Assembly (NCBI RefSeq): GCF_003862475.1 | Contig: NZ_RRCO01000004.1 | Span: 62,001 to 126,000, forward strand | Length of the DNA stretch: 64,000 nt | Origin: Lachnoanaerobaculum gingivalis | GTDB taxonomy: Bacteria > Bacillota > Clostridia > Lachnospirales > Lachnospiraceae | Direction: 5' to 3' | Shown: positions 17,840-25,587 of the stretch, one piece after another | How the letters are laid out: each line of letters begins with the position of its first letter | How positions within the stretch are numbered: position 1 is the first letter of the stretch | Notes under the pieces: model-generated | Database searches by the model: none | Told to the model about the DNA's origin: nothing | What the model saw: the letters and a program-made list of their open reading frames with translations, nothing else | Program-made: the position numbers and the translations under genes

Positions 17840-18310
17840 TTTGCCTTCTACATATTAATCAATTAGACTTATTGAGTATAAAGTACCGGTACGGCTTCAT
17901 ATTAGCTATTAAAAATTCCTTGACAGCGGTGTAAAGGTCTTCGTACTCCAAGTAGCACCCCCCTTGATTCGGCATAATTCTTTGATGCGTTCAAAGTTTA
18001 GAAATGTCATTACAAAAGTCTGCTCCCTCGTATAAATGATTAAACGGCGTTCTACTGTAATTTTGGGTACTTTTCTTCAAAGTCAGATACAATCTTGGAA
18101 TCTAAATGAGCATCATCAGCATGTTTTATATCTTTACGAAAGACTTCAATAACAAAGTTTAGTTGTTTGATCTGTCTAGGGTAATCATCAATCAATTTCT
18201 GATGCTCCATTTGAATCTATTTAAAACACTCATCTGATTTAAAATCGGCAACTTTTCTTTTGAGTATTTTGTTTCCCAAAGTACCTTTTTCTTTTTCGTA
18301 TTTCTTACAT
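17840..18310 (-). pseudogene. Decayed reading frame(s), family not recognised
   Basis: No intact gene is present between 17724 and 18677. On the minus strand conceptual translation shows protein-like pieces broken by stops and frame changes: KKYEKEKGTLGNKI and KVADFKSDECFK, then after one stop MEHQKLIDDYPRQIKQLN and HADDAHLDSKIVSDF, then in another frame LEYEDLYTAVKEFLIANM. Helical, charged sequence of this sort is common in recombinase tails, relaxases and other mobile-element proteins, but I cannot name it. Its position at the edge of the acquired operon suggests remnants of the vehicle that brought it. The rest of the gap (18311-18677) holds only the regulatory region of the operon. Confidence 0.4.
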
Positions 18311-18524
18311 AATGTTTACCGTAAGGTTAAAAGTTGTTCAATCTTACTGGAAATATAATTTATATACTTACCTCATTTTATTGCATGATTATATCACAAA
18401 TGCAGTATTTATGTGAATTTGATCACAGATCCCCTTGTTATTTTGCTATGTTCATAAACTATAAAAAATCGTATTCAAACACGGATTGGGTAGAACTAAC
18501 TCCAAATGATAGTGAAATGTTTTC

Positions 18525-18544
18525 GTAAGTGCATATGCGCTTAC
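18525..18544. promoter_or_regulatory. 20-bp palindrome, candidate operator upstream of the acyl operon
   Basis: GTAAGTGCATATGCGCTTAC is self-complementary at all but one symmetric pair. It lies about 135 bases before the first gene. A dimeric regulator such as the operon's own PadR protein is a candidate ligand (inference). Confidence 0.4.
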
Positions 18545-18622
18545 TGTACTTATTCAATATGTTGGTTAGTGTACAAGCATAGCTGGAGAAAGAATATAAA
18601 TGAGATAAATATTATTATAAAA

Positions 18623-18658
18623 TATATTATTGACGATAATATAAAATCGTGCTATAAA
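18623..18658 (+). promoter_or_regulatory. Promoter with overlapping 8-bp inverted repeat
   Basis: TTGACG (18630-18635), 17-base spacer, TATAAA (18653-18658). A perfect inverted repeat TATATTAT-tgacg-ATAATATA (18623-18643) covers the -35. The predicted start of transcription would fall almost on the ribosome binding site (18665-18670), so the leader would be very short. Confidence 0.5.
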
Positions 18659-18677
18659 TTAACTAGGAGGTGGATTT

Positions 18678-19217
18678 GTGTTAATAACAAGAAGAGTTAC
18701 AAATGAGAAAGAATTAGAAAAAATATTTCGAGAAAGGTACAGAATATTTGTTGAAAGAGATAAGGATGCACCAATAGAGTTATATCCAAATGGAATTATG
18801 AAGGATAAATGTGATGATGATGCAATTCATATTGCTTGCTATGATTCCTTAAACGCTTCTTTGTTGGGATTCTTGTCTGTAGTCTTGAAACTGGAAGATA
18901 AAATCAAATTACCGATTGAAGAACAGCATGATCTTTTTATAGAGATAGGGACTGCAGAAATTATGAGATTGATTATTATAGAGAACAAGAATATAAAACT
19001 AAAAGGACATATACTTAACGGCCTACTAAAAGAAATTGGAAATGTTGTTAGAGAATACAATTTGAAAAGGCTTTTTTTAGTCACTACAAAGGAAGCATAT
19101 AATATCTATGTGAAGATTGGTTTTAGGCAAATAGGGCCGTACAGGCTATATAAAAATATTTCTAATGAATGTCCTATGTCATTAGAAATAAGTGAGGTAA
19201 ATAATAAAATAATTTAA
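18678..19217 (+). CDS. LuxI/FeeM-superfamily N-acyltransferase (acyl-ACP dependent N-acyl synthase)
   Basis: GTG start at 18678 directly after AGGAGGTGG; 179 aa. The N-terminus has RERYRIFVERD (about 18-28), matching the YRIRxxVF region of LuxI-type and FeeM-type enzymes, and AEIMRLIIIE (93-102) matches their E-x-x-R-F strand. The C-terminal part (LVTTKEAYNIYVKIGFRQIG) is the GNAT end. Family members transfer a fatty acyl group from an acyl carrier protein to an amino acid or homoserine lactone. The next gene is a dedicated ACP, which makes that reaction likely here. It is not a canonical AHL synthase: the W residues of that family are missing. The acceptor is unknown. First gene of the operon. 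Confidence 0.72.
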   Translation: MLITRRVTNEKELEKIFRERYRIFVERDKDAPIELYPNGIMKDKCDDDAIHIACYDSLNASLLGFLSVVLKLEDKIKLPIEEQHDLFIEIGTAEIMRLIIIENKNIKLKGHILNGLLKEIGNVVREYNLKRLFLVTTKEAYNIYVKIGFRQIGPYRLYKNISNECPMSLEISEVNNKII

Positions 19218-19231
19218 AAGGAGACTATGGA

Positions 19232-19468
19232 ATGGAAAACAAAGTAATGAGAATTATTGCAGAAATTTCGGAAGTAAATGAAAGCGAAATTAGAATGGAG
19301 TTGGAATTGGTGGATGATTTGGAAGTCGATTCAATGATGTCTTTAGAGATATTAACTGAATTAGAGAGAGAATTCGATATCCGGATATCAGAAAAAGATT
19401 TGGCGGATTTTGTTACCGTTGGAGATATTTTTAATTTCGTGAAGGAAAAAGTAGATGAAAAGAAATAA
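19232..19468 (+). CDS. Acyl carrier protein
   Basis: A 78-residue acidic four-helix ACP. The phosphopantetheine attachment serine is Ser34 in LEVDSMMSLEIL, corresponding to the DSL motif with Met in place of Leu. AAAGGAG precedes the ATG. It overlaps the ketosynthase gene by 14 bases, so the two are translationally coupled, as in type II polyketide and aryl-polyene clusters. No phosphopantetheinyl transferase is in the window; the housekeeping one is presumably used. It probably carries the growing chain for the KS/CLF-like pair. Confidence 0.9.
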   Translation: MENKVMRIIAEISEVNESEIRMELELVDDLEVDSMMSLEILTELEREFDIRISEKDLADFVTVGDIFNFVKEKVDEKK

Positions 19469-20657
19469 AGTTGTAGTTACAGGTTTAGGTGTAGTTTCTT
19501 CTATTGGCGAGAATGTATTTGAATTTTGGAGAAACTGTTTAGATGGAAAAGTTGGTACAAATAAAATTGAAAAAGAGGGTATAGAGATTTTGAATGCTAC
19601 TCAAGGAGGACAGATAAAAAATTTTAAAAGTACTTATCCTGGATTAGGGAGAAGTTGCCAGTTGTTGATAGCTGGTCTTGATGAAGCAATTGCTGATTCT
19701 AATTTGAACTTGAGTGAAATCGACCGTATTCTTATAGGGACAACTATGGGTGAAACAACTATTGATTACACTTTAAAGAATACATTTTTTGGAATAGAAA
19801 ATCCCAGTACTTTTTTAAGACAAAATCAGCTAAATAATTTGGTGGGAGATGCCCTAAAGGCGTTGAAAATTGAAGATGTAGAAACATGCTTATTTTGCAA
19901 TGCATGTTCTGGAGGGAATTACGCCTTAATATCGGGTTTTGAATCTATTAGGAACGGACTAGCCGATGTAATTATTGTTTGTGGTGTGGATTCTTTTTCT
20001 ACAATTGCCTATTATGGATTTTCACGATTAAATGCTATTGCTAGTGAATATTGTAGACCATTTGATGAGAATAGAGATGGAATGTTAGTTGCGGAGGGAG
20101 TGGGATGTTTAGTTTTAGAGAGTGAGAAACATGCTAAAGCCAAAAATCAAAAAATCTATGCTGAGATTATTGGATATGGGATGAGTAGTGATGCTTTTCA
20201 TATCAATGTTCCCCATCCAGAGGGTAGTGGAATAGAGTTAGCTATAAAAAAAGCTTTAGACTATGCTAATTTACTCCCAGAACAAATTGATTATATTAGT
20301 GCACACGGAACAGGTACCATTGCAAATGATAAAATTGAATCGAAAATATTAGAAAATATTTTTGGCAATGAAGTACCGATAAGTTCTATTAAATCTATGA
20401 TAGGACACTCGATGGGAGCAGCTAGTTCCATAGAGGCTATTGTGTGCTGCTTGTCAATTGTTCATGGTAAGGTTCCACCTACTGCTAACAATTTGAAAAA
20501 AGACCCAGAATGCAATATAAATTGTGTTCCTAATATTTATCAAGACAAAGAAATAGTTTACGCAATGAATAATTCATATGCTTTTGCAGGATCAAATGCA
20601 TCAGTGATATTTAAAAAATATTTAGGAGAAAGTTATGGGGATGAAAATACTAAATAG
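19455..20657 (+). CDS. Beta-ketoacyl-ACP synthase (KS-alpha, FabF-like)
   Basis: A 400-residue condensing enzyme with intact catalytic residues: Cys151 in CNACSGGNYAL, His284 in SAHGTGT, Lys313 and His318 in IKSMIGHSMGA. It begins KVVVTGLGVVSSIG and ends with the YAFAGSNASVIFKKY loop, a variant of the usual GFGGxN. It elongates ACP-bound acyl chains with malonyl-ACP by decarboxylative Claisen condensation. It differs from a housekeeping FabF in being paired with a degenerate second ketosynthase immediately downstream, the KS-alpha/KS-beta arrangement. Base composition is more AT-rich than in flanking housekeeping genes. Confidence 0.92.
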   Translation: MKRNKVVVTGLGVVSSIGENVFEFWRNCLDGKVGTNKIEKEGIEILNATQGGQIKNFKSTYPGLGRSCQLLIAGLDEAIADSNLNLSEIDRILIGTTMGETTIDYTLKNTFFGIENPSTFLRQNQLNNLVGDALKALKIEDVETCLFCNACSGGNYALISGFESIRNGLADVIIVCGVDSFSTIAYYGFSRLNAIASEYCRPFDENRDGMLVAEGVGCLVLESEKHAKAKNQKIYAEIIGYGMSSDAFHINVPHPEGSGIELAIKKALDYANLLPEQIDYISAHGTGTIANDKIESKILENIFGNEVPISSIKSMIGHSMGAASSIEAIVCCLSIVHGKVPPTANNLKKDPECNINCVPNIYQDKEIVYAMNNSYAFAGSNASVIFKKYLGESYGDENTK

Positions 20658-21567
20658 TTATAGGTTAAGCGATTTCTATGAATATGTTGATGAGACCTTG
20701 GATATTTATAGTAAAACCATTAAAGTGAAAATGCTAAAAAACATAAATATTTCAGACTATACGTCGAGTAAAGGACTCAAGAAACTACCAAAAGCCACTA
20801 AAAATGCGATTGTATCTTCAATTGCATGTACAAACAACATTTTAACTGAAGAAGAAAAAAAGGATCTAGGAATATTTGTAGGAACGTCGTTGTCATATGT
20901 CGAACATGGATTACAATTCATGTCACCTGCGTATGAGTCATCACCGAGATTAGTTAGCCCTTTAATGTTCCCTAATACAGTTTTAAATAGTATATCAGGG
21001 TGGATTTCTATTGTTTTAGGGAGTAAATCAATAAATACAACCATTAATACGGGGCAAAACTCTGGTATTGATGCACTAAAAGTAGCTTTAGAATTTTTAC
21101 ATTCTAAAGCTATTAATAAAGCTTTGGTTGTGGTTACTGAAGAAATAGCGAAATCTGTTGTTGAAAGCGATTTATTAAGTAGTAATTATTATATGGAAGA
21201 TACTTTTGCTTTACTACTAACTCTTGATAATGACGATGAGCAAAACTTCAACTATGAGATTGAGGAGATTTACTCTAAGTATGTCACTAAAGATAAATTT
21301 TTGCAACATATTATGGTAATAGATGAGGACTTTCCTGATGAAGAAAAAAATGCAATATATGGTTTTTGGAAGGAAGATATTGTAAGAAATGCTGATTATT
21401 ATTTTGTAAATGATATAAATATGTTATCTTGTACTTCGATAAATCAGTTTTTTCATTGCATACAGGACAATAAATATGACAATATAATTATTTCTGAAAA
21501 CAATAAAAGTGGTATGTTTTCATATTTGAAAGTTAGAAAAAATGTGAGAAAGGTAAAAAATGAATAA
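20635..21567 (+). CDS. KS-beta / chain-length-factor-like protein lacking the catalytic Cys
   Basis: 310 aa, start ATG 20635 with AGGAG six bases upstream, overlapping the ketosynthase gene by 23 bases. Residues 134-150 (NTTINTGQNSGIDALKV) align with the active-site loop of ketosynthases, but Gln141 stands where Cys is expected. This Cys-to-Gln change is the hallmark of chain length factors of type II PKS and of KSQ decarboxylase domains. The recognisable HGTGT and GHxxGA motifs are missing and the C-terminal thiolase half is short and divergent (family members are about 400 aa). I infer a non-condensing partner that dimerises with the upstream KS and limits chain length, or that primes by decarboxylation. 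Confidence 0.75.
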   Translation: MGMKILNSYRLSDFYEYVDETLDIYSKTIKVKMLKNINISDYTSSKGLKKLPKATKNAIVSSIACTNNILTEEEKKDLGIFVGTSLSYVEHGLQFMSPAYESSPRLVSPLMFPNTVLNSISGWISIVLGSKSINTTINTGQNSGIDALKVALEFLHSKAINKALVVVTEEIAKSVVESDLLSSNYYMEDTFALLLTLDNDDEQNFNYEIEEIYSKYVTKDKFLQHIMVIDEDFPDEEKNAIYGFWKEDIVRNADYYFVNDINMLSCTSINQFFHCIQDNKYDNIIISENNKSGMFSYLKVRKNVRKVKNE

Positions 21568-22276
21568 AGTTGCAGTGGTTTCTGGTGGCTCAAGAGGGAT
21601 TGGCTATGGTATTGCTAGAAAATTACAGGAGAAGGGGTATACGGTTTATATAATTGGTGTCAAGAATAGAACGGAGTCCGAACTATCTTCGAAAAAATAT
21701 AGCGGAATGAATTATATTAATTTAGATATTACTGATTATGCATCAGTAAAAAATAATTTCAAGGAAATTTATGAAAAACATGCGAGATTAGATGTTCTTA
21801 TTAATTCTGCTGGAATAGTAGATGATAAGAAGATAAAATTTATGACAGTCAACTCATGGAATAGCGTTGTTGGCACAAATCTTAATGGGGTATTTTGGGC
21901 AATAAAATGTGCAAGTAATTATATGATAAATAATAGAGAAGGTGTTATACTAAATATCTCTTCTGTTGCATCAAAAAAAGCTGTAAATGGTCAGAGTAAT
22001 TATGCAAGTTCGAAAGCTGGAGTTGAAGCTTTAACAAGAGTTGCGGCTCTTGAGTTAGCACAATATAATATCAGAGTTAATTCAATTAGCCCTGGATATA
22101 TAGATACCGATATGTTATCGAATGTTATAGGGATTAAAGAAATTATTGACACTATACCTTTAAATAGGCTTGGTAGAGTAGAAGATATTGCAGAATTAGC
22201 AGCTTTTTTGATTAGTGAAAAATCCGGATATATTACTGGTCAGAATTTTATTATAGATGGAGGGGTTACACTATGA
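21560..22276 (+). CDS. 3-oxoacyl-ACP reductase (FabG-like SDR)
   Basis: A 238-residue classical short-chain dehydrogenase. The cofactor motif SGGSRGIGYGIA is at residues 8-19, NSAG at 82-85, and the catalytic Ser135, Tyr148 and Lys152 lie in ISSVASKK and NYASSKAG; the protein ends with ITGQNFIIDGG. It reduces beta-keto to beta-hydroxy acyl-ACP with NADPH. It overlaps the CLF-like gene by 8 bases and the next gene by 4. In this operon it is the ketoreductase of the elongation cycle. Other SDR substrates are possible but context argues for acyl-ACP. Confidence 0.9.
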   Translation: MNKVAVVSGGSRGIGYGIARKLQEKGYTVYIIGVKNRTESELSSKKYSGMNYINLDITDYASVKNNFKEIYEKHARLDVLINSAGIVDDKKIKFMTVNSWNSVVGTNLNGVFWAIKCASNYMINNREGVILNISSVASKKAVNGQSNYASSKAGVEALTRVAALELAQYNIRVNSISPGYIDTDMLSNVIGIKEIIDTIPLNRLGRVEDIAELAAFLISEKSGYITGQNFIIDGGVTL

Positions 22277-23361
22277 TCCACTTGACTTATAGTTTCGAGG
22301 ATTTACCAACAATAATTAAAAAACAGTGGAATAACATAAAAATAAGTAGAGACATCCAACACATGTGGCTGAAAACTTGTGAAAAAACGATCAAAGACTA
22401 CACCCCTATTTATTATGTAAAAGAGTCAAAAGGGACTATTGATTTTGTTGTTGTTGGGGATCTTATTAAAAAATTAGACTGCTTGCAATTTATACAAAAT
22501 GATAATGTGGTTCAAAAAATCCTAGAGAAAAGAAAATTGGACAATGATTATTATAAATATGATGTTCTGTTTATTGGGGGGCCAATGAGTATGGAAGCGG
22601 GCACGTATTTTAGTGAATGTGTTGACTATAGTGATGTTTTTCAAGAGTTTCAAAAGAATATTTTTGACTCAAAAACTGCTGAAGGAATTTTTTTTACTAA
22701 TGTTGACATCTACGATATGCATTTATCAGTAGATAATACTATTTCATTTCCTTATTATCCTAACACAATACTGAAGTTGCCATTTGAAAGTTTTGATGAT
22801 TATTTGAATAATCAAAAAGCAAAAAGAAGGTGGGATATTAAAAATAAGCAGAAGATATTTAGTGAGCAAGGTTGCTCAATTGAAGTTATTCAAAACTCAA
22901 AAATAAATGAAGAGGATTTCAGTATTTTATATGAACTATATGCTAACACAGAAAAAGACAATTTTGAAACCATCAATTATCAACACTATTGTGATTGTGA
23001 TAAGTTCCAAAGCTTCAAATACTTGACAGACGATTTTATATGGATTATTGCAAAACTAAATGGTAAAATTATTGGTTTCGCTTTATTAGTTCATGATGAA
23101 AGCAAGTTAACATTAAAACATGTAGGACTAGACTATTCGGTCAATCGACAAACTTATTCATACTTCAATTTATTTTATAGAGCGATAAAGTTTGGAATCG
23201 ATAATCATTATAGATATATAATTTGTGGAAGCACAACTTATGGTGTAAAGGTGAGTTTGGGTTGCGAATTAATTGATAGAACGGCCTATATTTCTATTGA
23301 TAAAAGTAAAGGTGAAGATGTTTCTGATTTGTATAATCTTACATTAGGAGGAAACTTATGA
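22273..23361 (+). CDS. FemAB/BioF2-like GNAT-fold transferase
   Basis: 362 aa, coupled to the preceding gene by ATGA. The mid-protein segment SFDDYLNNQKAKRRWDIK is the FxxYLxxLxxKxRxxIR-type pattern of the peptidogalycan/FemAB-like family, followed by a GNAT-type C-terminal domain (GKIIGFALLVHDESK, then HYRYIICGSTTYGVKVSLGCE). Members transfer amino-acyl or acyl groups to amines. Its place in the operon suggests it either adds an amino acid to the lipid product or makes the acyl-amine bond itself. The substrate cannot be told from sequence. No membrane segment is evident. Confidence 0.6.
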   Translation: MIHLTYSFEDLPTIIKKQWNNIKISRDIQHMWLKTCEKTIKDYTPIYYVKESKGTIDFVVVGDLIKKLDCLQFIQNDNVVQKILEKRKLDNDYYKYDVLFIGGPMSMEAGTYFSECVDYSDVFQEFQKNIFDSKTAEGIFFTNVDIYDMHLSVDNTISFPYYPNTILKLPFESFDDYLNNQKAKRRWDIKNKQKIFSEQGCSIEVIQNSKINEEDFSILYELYANTEKDNFETINYQHYCDCDKFQSFKYLTDDFIWIIAKLNGKIIGFALLVHDESKLTLKHVGLDYSVNRQTYSYFNLFYRAIKFGIDNHYRYIICGSTTYGVKVSLGCELIDRTAYISIDKSKGEDVSDLYNLTLGGNL

Positions 23362-24473
23362 ATGAAAAGAAGTTATTTAGCGTTTCTTTTTTCATGAATT
23401 TTGTATTTTCTATGCTCACTACATTACTGCCATTAATTGTGTTTAATATTAATGAATCGACAGAAGACATCAATGTTGTAATGGTTACATTTATCAGCTC
23501 ATTATTAGTCGCACGATTGTTTTCGATTTGGAATTTATTGAAGGCAAAAACAGAAATTGTGTTAGGATGTATACTTTTTACTGTTAGCTGCCTTATTTTA
23601 GTAATCGAAAGCAATAGTATGGAATGGATGTTTGTGGGATCACTTTTATTTGGACTATCTATTGGTTTGGTTCCTCCTGCAATTTTAGTTTTACTTAGTG
23701 GAAATAAAGATAAGAGAGCTTTTAATTTAGGCGTATACAATTCTGTAGTGGCTATAGCTTCGATATTTTCTCCCATAATTGGTGAAAATATATATCATAA
23801 GAATCCACATTTGCTTTTTCTTTGGTGGGTTATATTTGCAAGCATAATGACCATAGTGGCATTATTGTTAAAGAAGGAAAAGAACAATTATGAGAGTACA
23901 ACAAATTATAAAGCAAGTTATAATTTAAAAAAAGTCGTGTCAAATACAATGTTTCAAATTTCATTCATTATTCTTTTATTTTCATCTATATCATATGGAT
24001 CAATAGTTGCTTATTTACCTGTTTACTTTGAGACATTGAGCTTGTCTATTGGAATATATTATTTGTTTTTTTGGGCGGGATACATTTTGATGCAGTTTGT
24101 TAGGAGAATTAGGTATAGTTTTTATACGGTATTGTGTGCGTTGTTTTTTATTTCGTTGGTACAACTTTCCCTTGTATTATTTGAAGAAGCTTTTATAGTA
24201 TATTTTTTTGCATGGATATATGGGTTAGGCTATGGTAGCTTATTTAAAGTGTTTTATGTAGAAGTCGGGAGCTTCAATACTGAGGAAGAACGCAGCATAG
24301 GTTTTTCCATTTTAAGTTTGATTTCATATATTGGGGTCGGAATAGCTCCGGTTTTCTTGATACCTTTTAATATTGACTGGAAAATGCTTTTTACCGGGAA
24401 TCTTTTTTATAGTATAATAGCAATAATTATATTTTTGTTTTTGAGGAAAAAATCTATGAAAGATGATATCTAA
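23358..24473 (+). CDS. MFS transporter, probable exporter of the operon product
   Basis: A 371-residue polytopic protein with about 11-12 hydrophobic segments, slightly short for the Major Facilitator Superfamily (about 400). It starts within the preceding stop codon (ATGA). GLSIGLVPPAILVLLSGNKDKRAFNLG in the N-terminal half (helices 4-5 region) and the two-half organisation with a central basic loop (LLKKEKNNYESTTNYK) are typical of drug-efflux MFS proteins. Location in a biosynthetic operon points to product export or self-protection (inference). Confidence 0.8.
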   Translation: MNEKKLFSVSFFMNFVFSMLTTLLPLIVFNINESTEDINVVMVTFISSLLVARLFSIWNLLKAKTEIVLGCILFTVSCLILVIESNSMEWMFVGSLLFGLSIGLVPPAILVLLSGNKDKRAFNLGVYNSVVAIASIFSPIIGENIYHKNPHLLFLWWVIFASIMTIVALLLKKEKNNYESTTNYKASYNLKKVVSNTMFQISFIILLFSSISYGSIVAYLPVYFETLSLSIGIYYLFFWAGYILMQFVRRIRYSFYTVLCALFFISLVQLSLVLFEEAFIVYFFAWIYGLGYGSLFKVFYVEVGSFNTEEERSIGFSILSLISYIGVGIAPVFLIPFNIDWKMLFTGNLFYSIIAIIIFLFLRKKSMKDDI

Positions 24474-24619
24474 AATGAGAGTCATCTCTAAACACTAGGA
24501 GTATGTAAGAAATGGATTTAAATAAAGTAATGGGATTATAGGTACCCCTTAAATAACCTAAAAAATTATAAGGAGATAATATAACACTTTTTTTGAATGG
24601 TTATATTGAAAGAAAAAAT

Positions 24620-25060
24620 ATGGAACTTAACAATAAAAAAGTTAAAGAATTACTACCTCAAAAGGAACCATTTAGGTTTGTTGATTATGTAGATGATGTG
24701 GATAAAAATAACAAAACTATTCAATGTAATTACACGTTTAAGAGTGATAATCCTATTTTTTTAGGGCATTTTCCCCAAGAGCCTATTGTTCCTGGAGTTT
24801 TACTCATAGAAGCGATGGCTCAGTCAGCAATTCTATTGATGTTGTGCATAGGAAATGAGATTAGCTTGGATGGGGAAAAGTATTTACTAAGTAAAGTTGA
24901 AGAAGTAAGATTTAATAAACCTTTATTTCCGAATCAAAAAGCAAATATTATTTCCAAAATAGAGAGAAGCATACCACATTTTTACTTTTTCTCATCGAAA
25001 GTATATAATGGTTTCGAAGATAAAATTTTAGAAGGGAAGTTTATAGTTTTTAAAAAATGA
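24620..25060 (+). CDS. 3-hydroxyacyl-ACP dehydratase (FabZ-like hot-dog fold)
   Basis: 146 aa from ATG 24620; a TTG at 24593, 17 bases after AAGGAG, would add nine residues and cannot be excluded. The hot-dog active site is intact: His50 in LGHFPQEPIVPG and Glu64 in LLIEAMAQSA, at the same spacing as FabZ. It removes water from beta-hydroxyacyl-ACP to give trans-2-enoyl-ACP. With KS, KR and ACP it completes an elongation cycle without an enoyl reductase, so double bonds would be retained unless the housekeeping FabI/FabK intervenes. A 146-base gap separates it from the MFS gene; no T tract is seen there. Confidence 0.88.
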   Translation: MELNNKKVKELLPQKEPFRFVDYVDDVDKNNKTIQCNYTFKSDNPIFLGHFPQEPIVPGVLLIEAMAQSAILLMLCIGNEISLDGEKYLLSKVEEVRFNKPLFPNQKANIISKIERSIPHFYFFSSKVYNGFEDKILEGKFIVFKK

Positions 25061-25587
25061 ATATGACAGGTAAAGATATTATACTAGGTTTGCTCATTGA
25101 AAAGAGTAGAAGTGGATATGAGATAAATGAAGTATTTGAAACAGTATTTAGGTATTTTTATAAAACCAGTTATGGAATGATATATCCAACTTTGAGGAGG
25201 CTAGAAAAAGAACTGTTAGTAGAGAAAAATATAGTGATTCAAGAAGGAAAACCAAATAAAAATATTTACAACATTACAAAAAAAGGTATTGAAGAATTTC
25301 ACTGTTATTTAAAATCTCCTATTGATCCTGAAAAAAGAGAATCGGAGTTTCTTGTTAGAATGTATTTTGGTGGAGAGGAGGAAAAAACTATAATAGCCAA
25401 TTGGCTTAGAAGCCGACTATCTTTATTAGAAAATGATATTAATCAGTTAATGTCAAACCATAAAGAATGGAGAGATAAAATGTCATACACACAAATTATT
25501 GCATATGAAATAGGCTTGGCACAATTTTTGGCGGAAAAACAGGTAATAGAAAATAAGTTGAAAGAATTAACTGAAAAGGCCGAATAG
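25057..25587 (+). CDS. PadR-family transcriptional regulator
   Basis: 176 aa with an N-terminal winged helix (LLIEKSRSGYEINEVFETVF, then SYGMIYPTLRRLEKELLV and the YNITKKG wing) and a C-terminal alpha-helical Vir_act_alpha_C-type dimerisation part (about 95-175). It starts within the dehydratase stop codon (ATGA) and is the last gene of the operon. PadR proteins usually repress adjacent genes and release DNA on binding a small ligand, often the exported product. The palindromes at 18525 and 18623 are candidate binding sites. Confidence 0.85.
   Translation: MNMTGKDIILGLLIEKSRSGYEINEVFETVFRYFYKTSYGMIYPTLRRLEKELLVEKNIVIQEGKPNKNIYNITKKGIEEFHCYLKSPIDPEKRESEFLVRMYFGGEEEKTIIANWLRSRLSLLENDINQLMSNHKEWRDKMSYTQIIAYEIGLAQFLAEKQVIENKLKELTEKAE

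Noticed and set aside
18334-18706. Two short plus-strand frames upstream of the acyl operon
   Set aside because: They have no ribosome binding site, no protein-like pattern, and overlap the palindromes and the promoter.
18678-19217. Canonical acyl-homoserine-lactone synthase (LuxI)
   Set aside because: Only the general superfamily pattern (YRIFV, ExxR) is present; conserved Trp residues of true LuxI are missing and no LuxR partner is nearby. N-acyl amino acid synthase is the safer reading.
24474-24619. Terminator or separate promoter between the MFS and dehydratase genes
   Set aside because: No stem with a T tract and no convincing -35/-10 pair is found, so the dehydratase and PadR genes are treated as part of the same operon.
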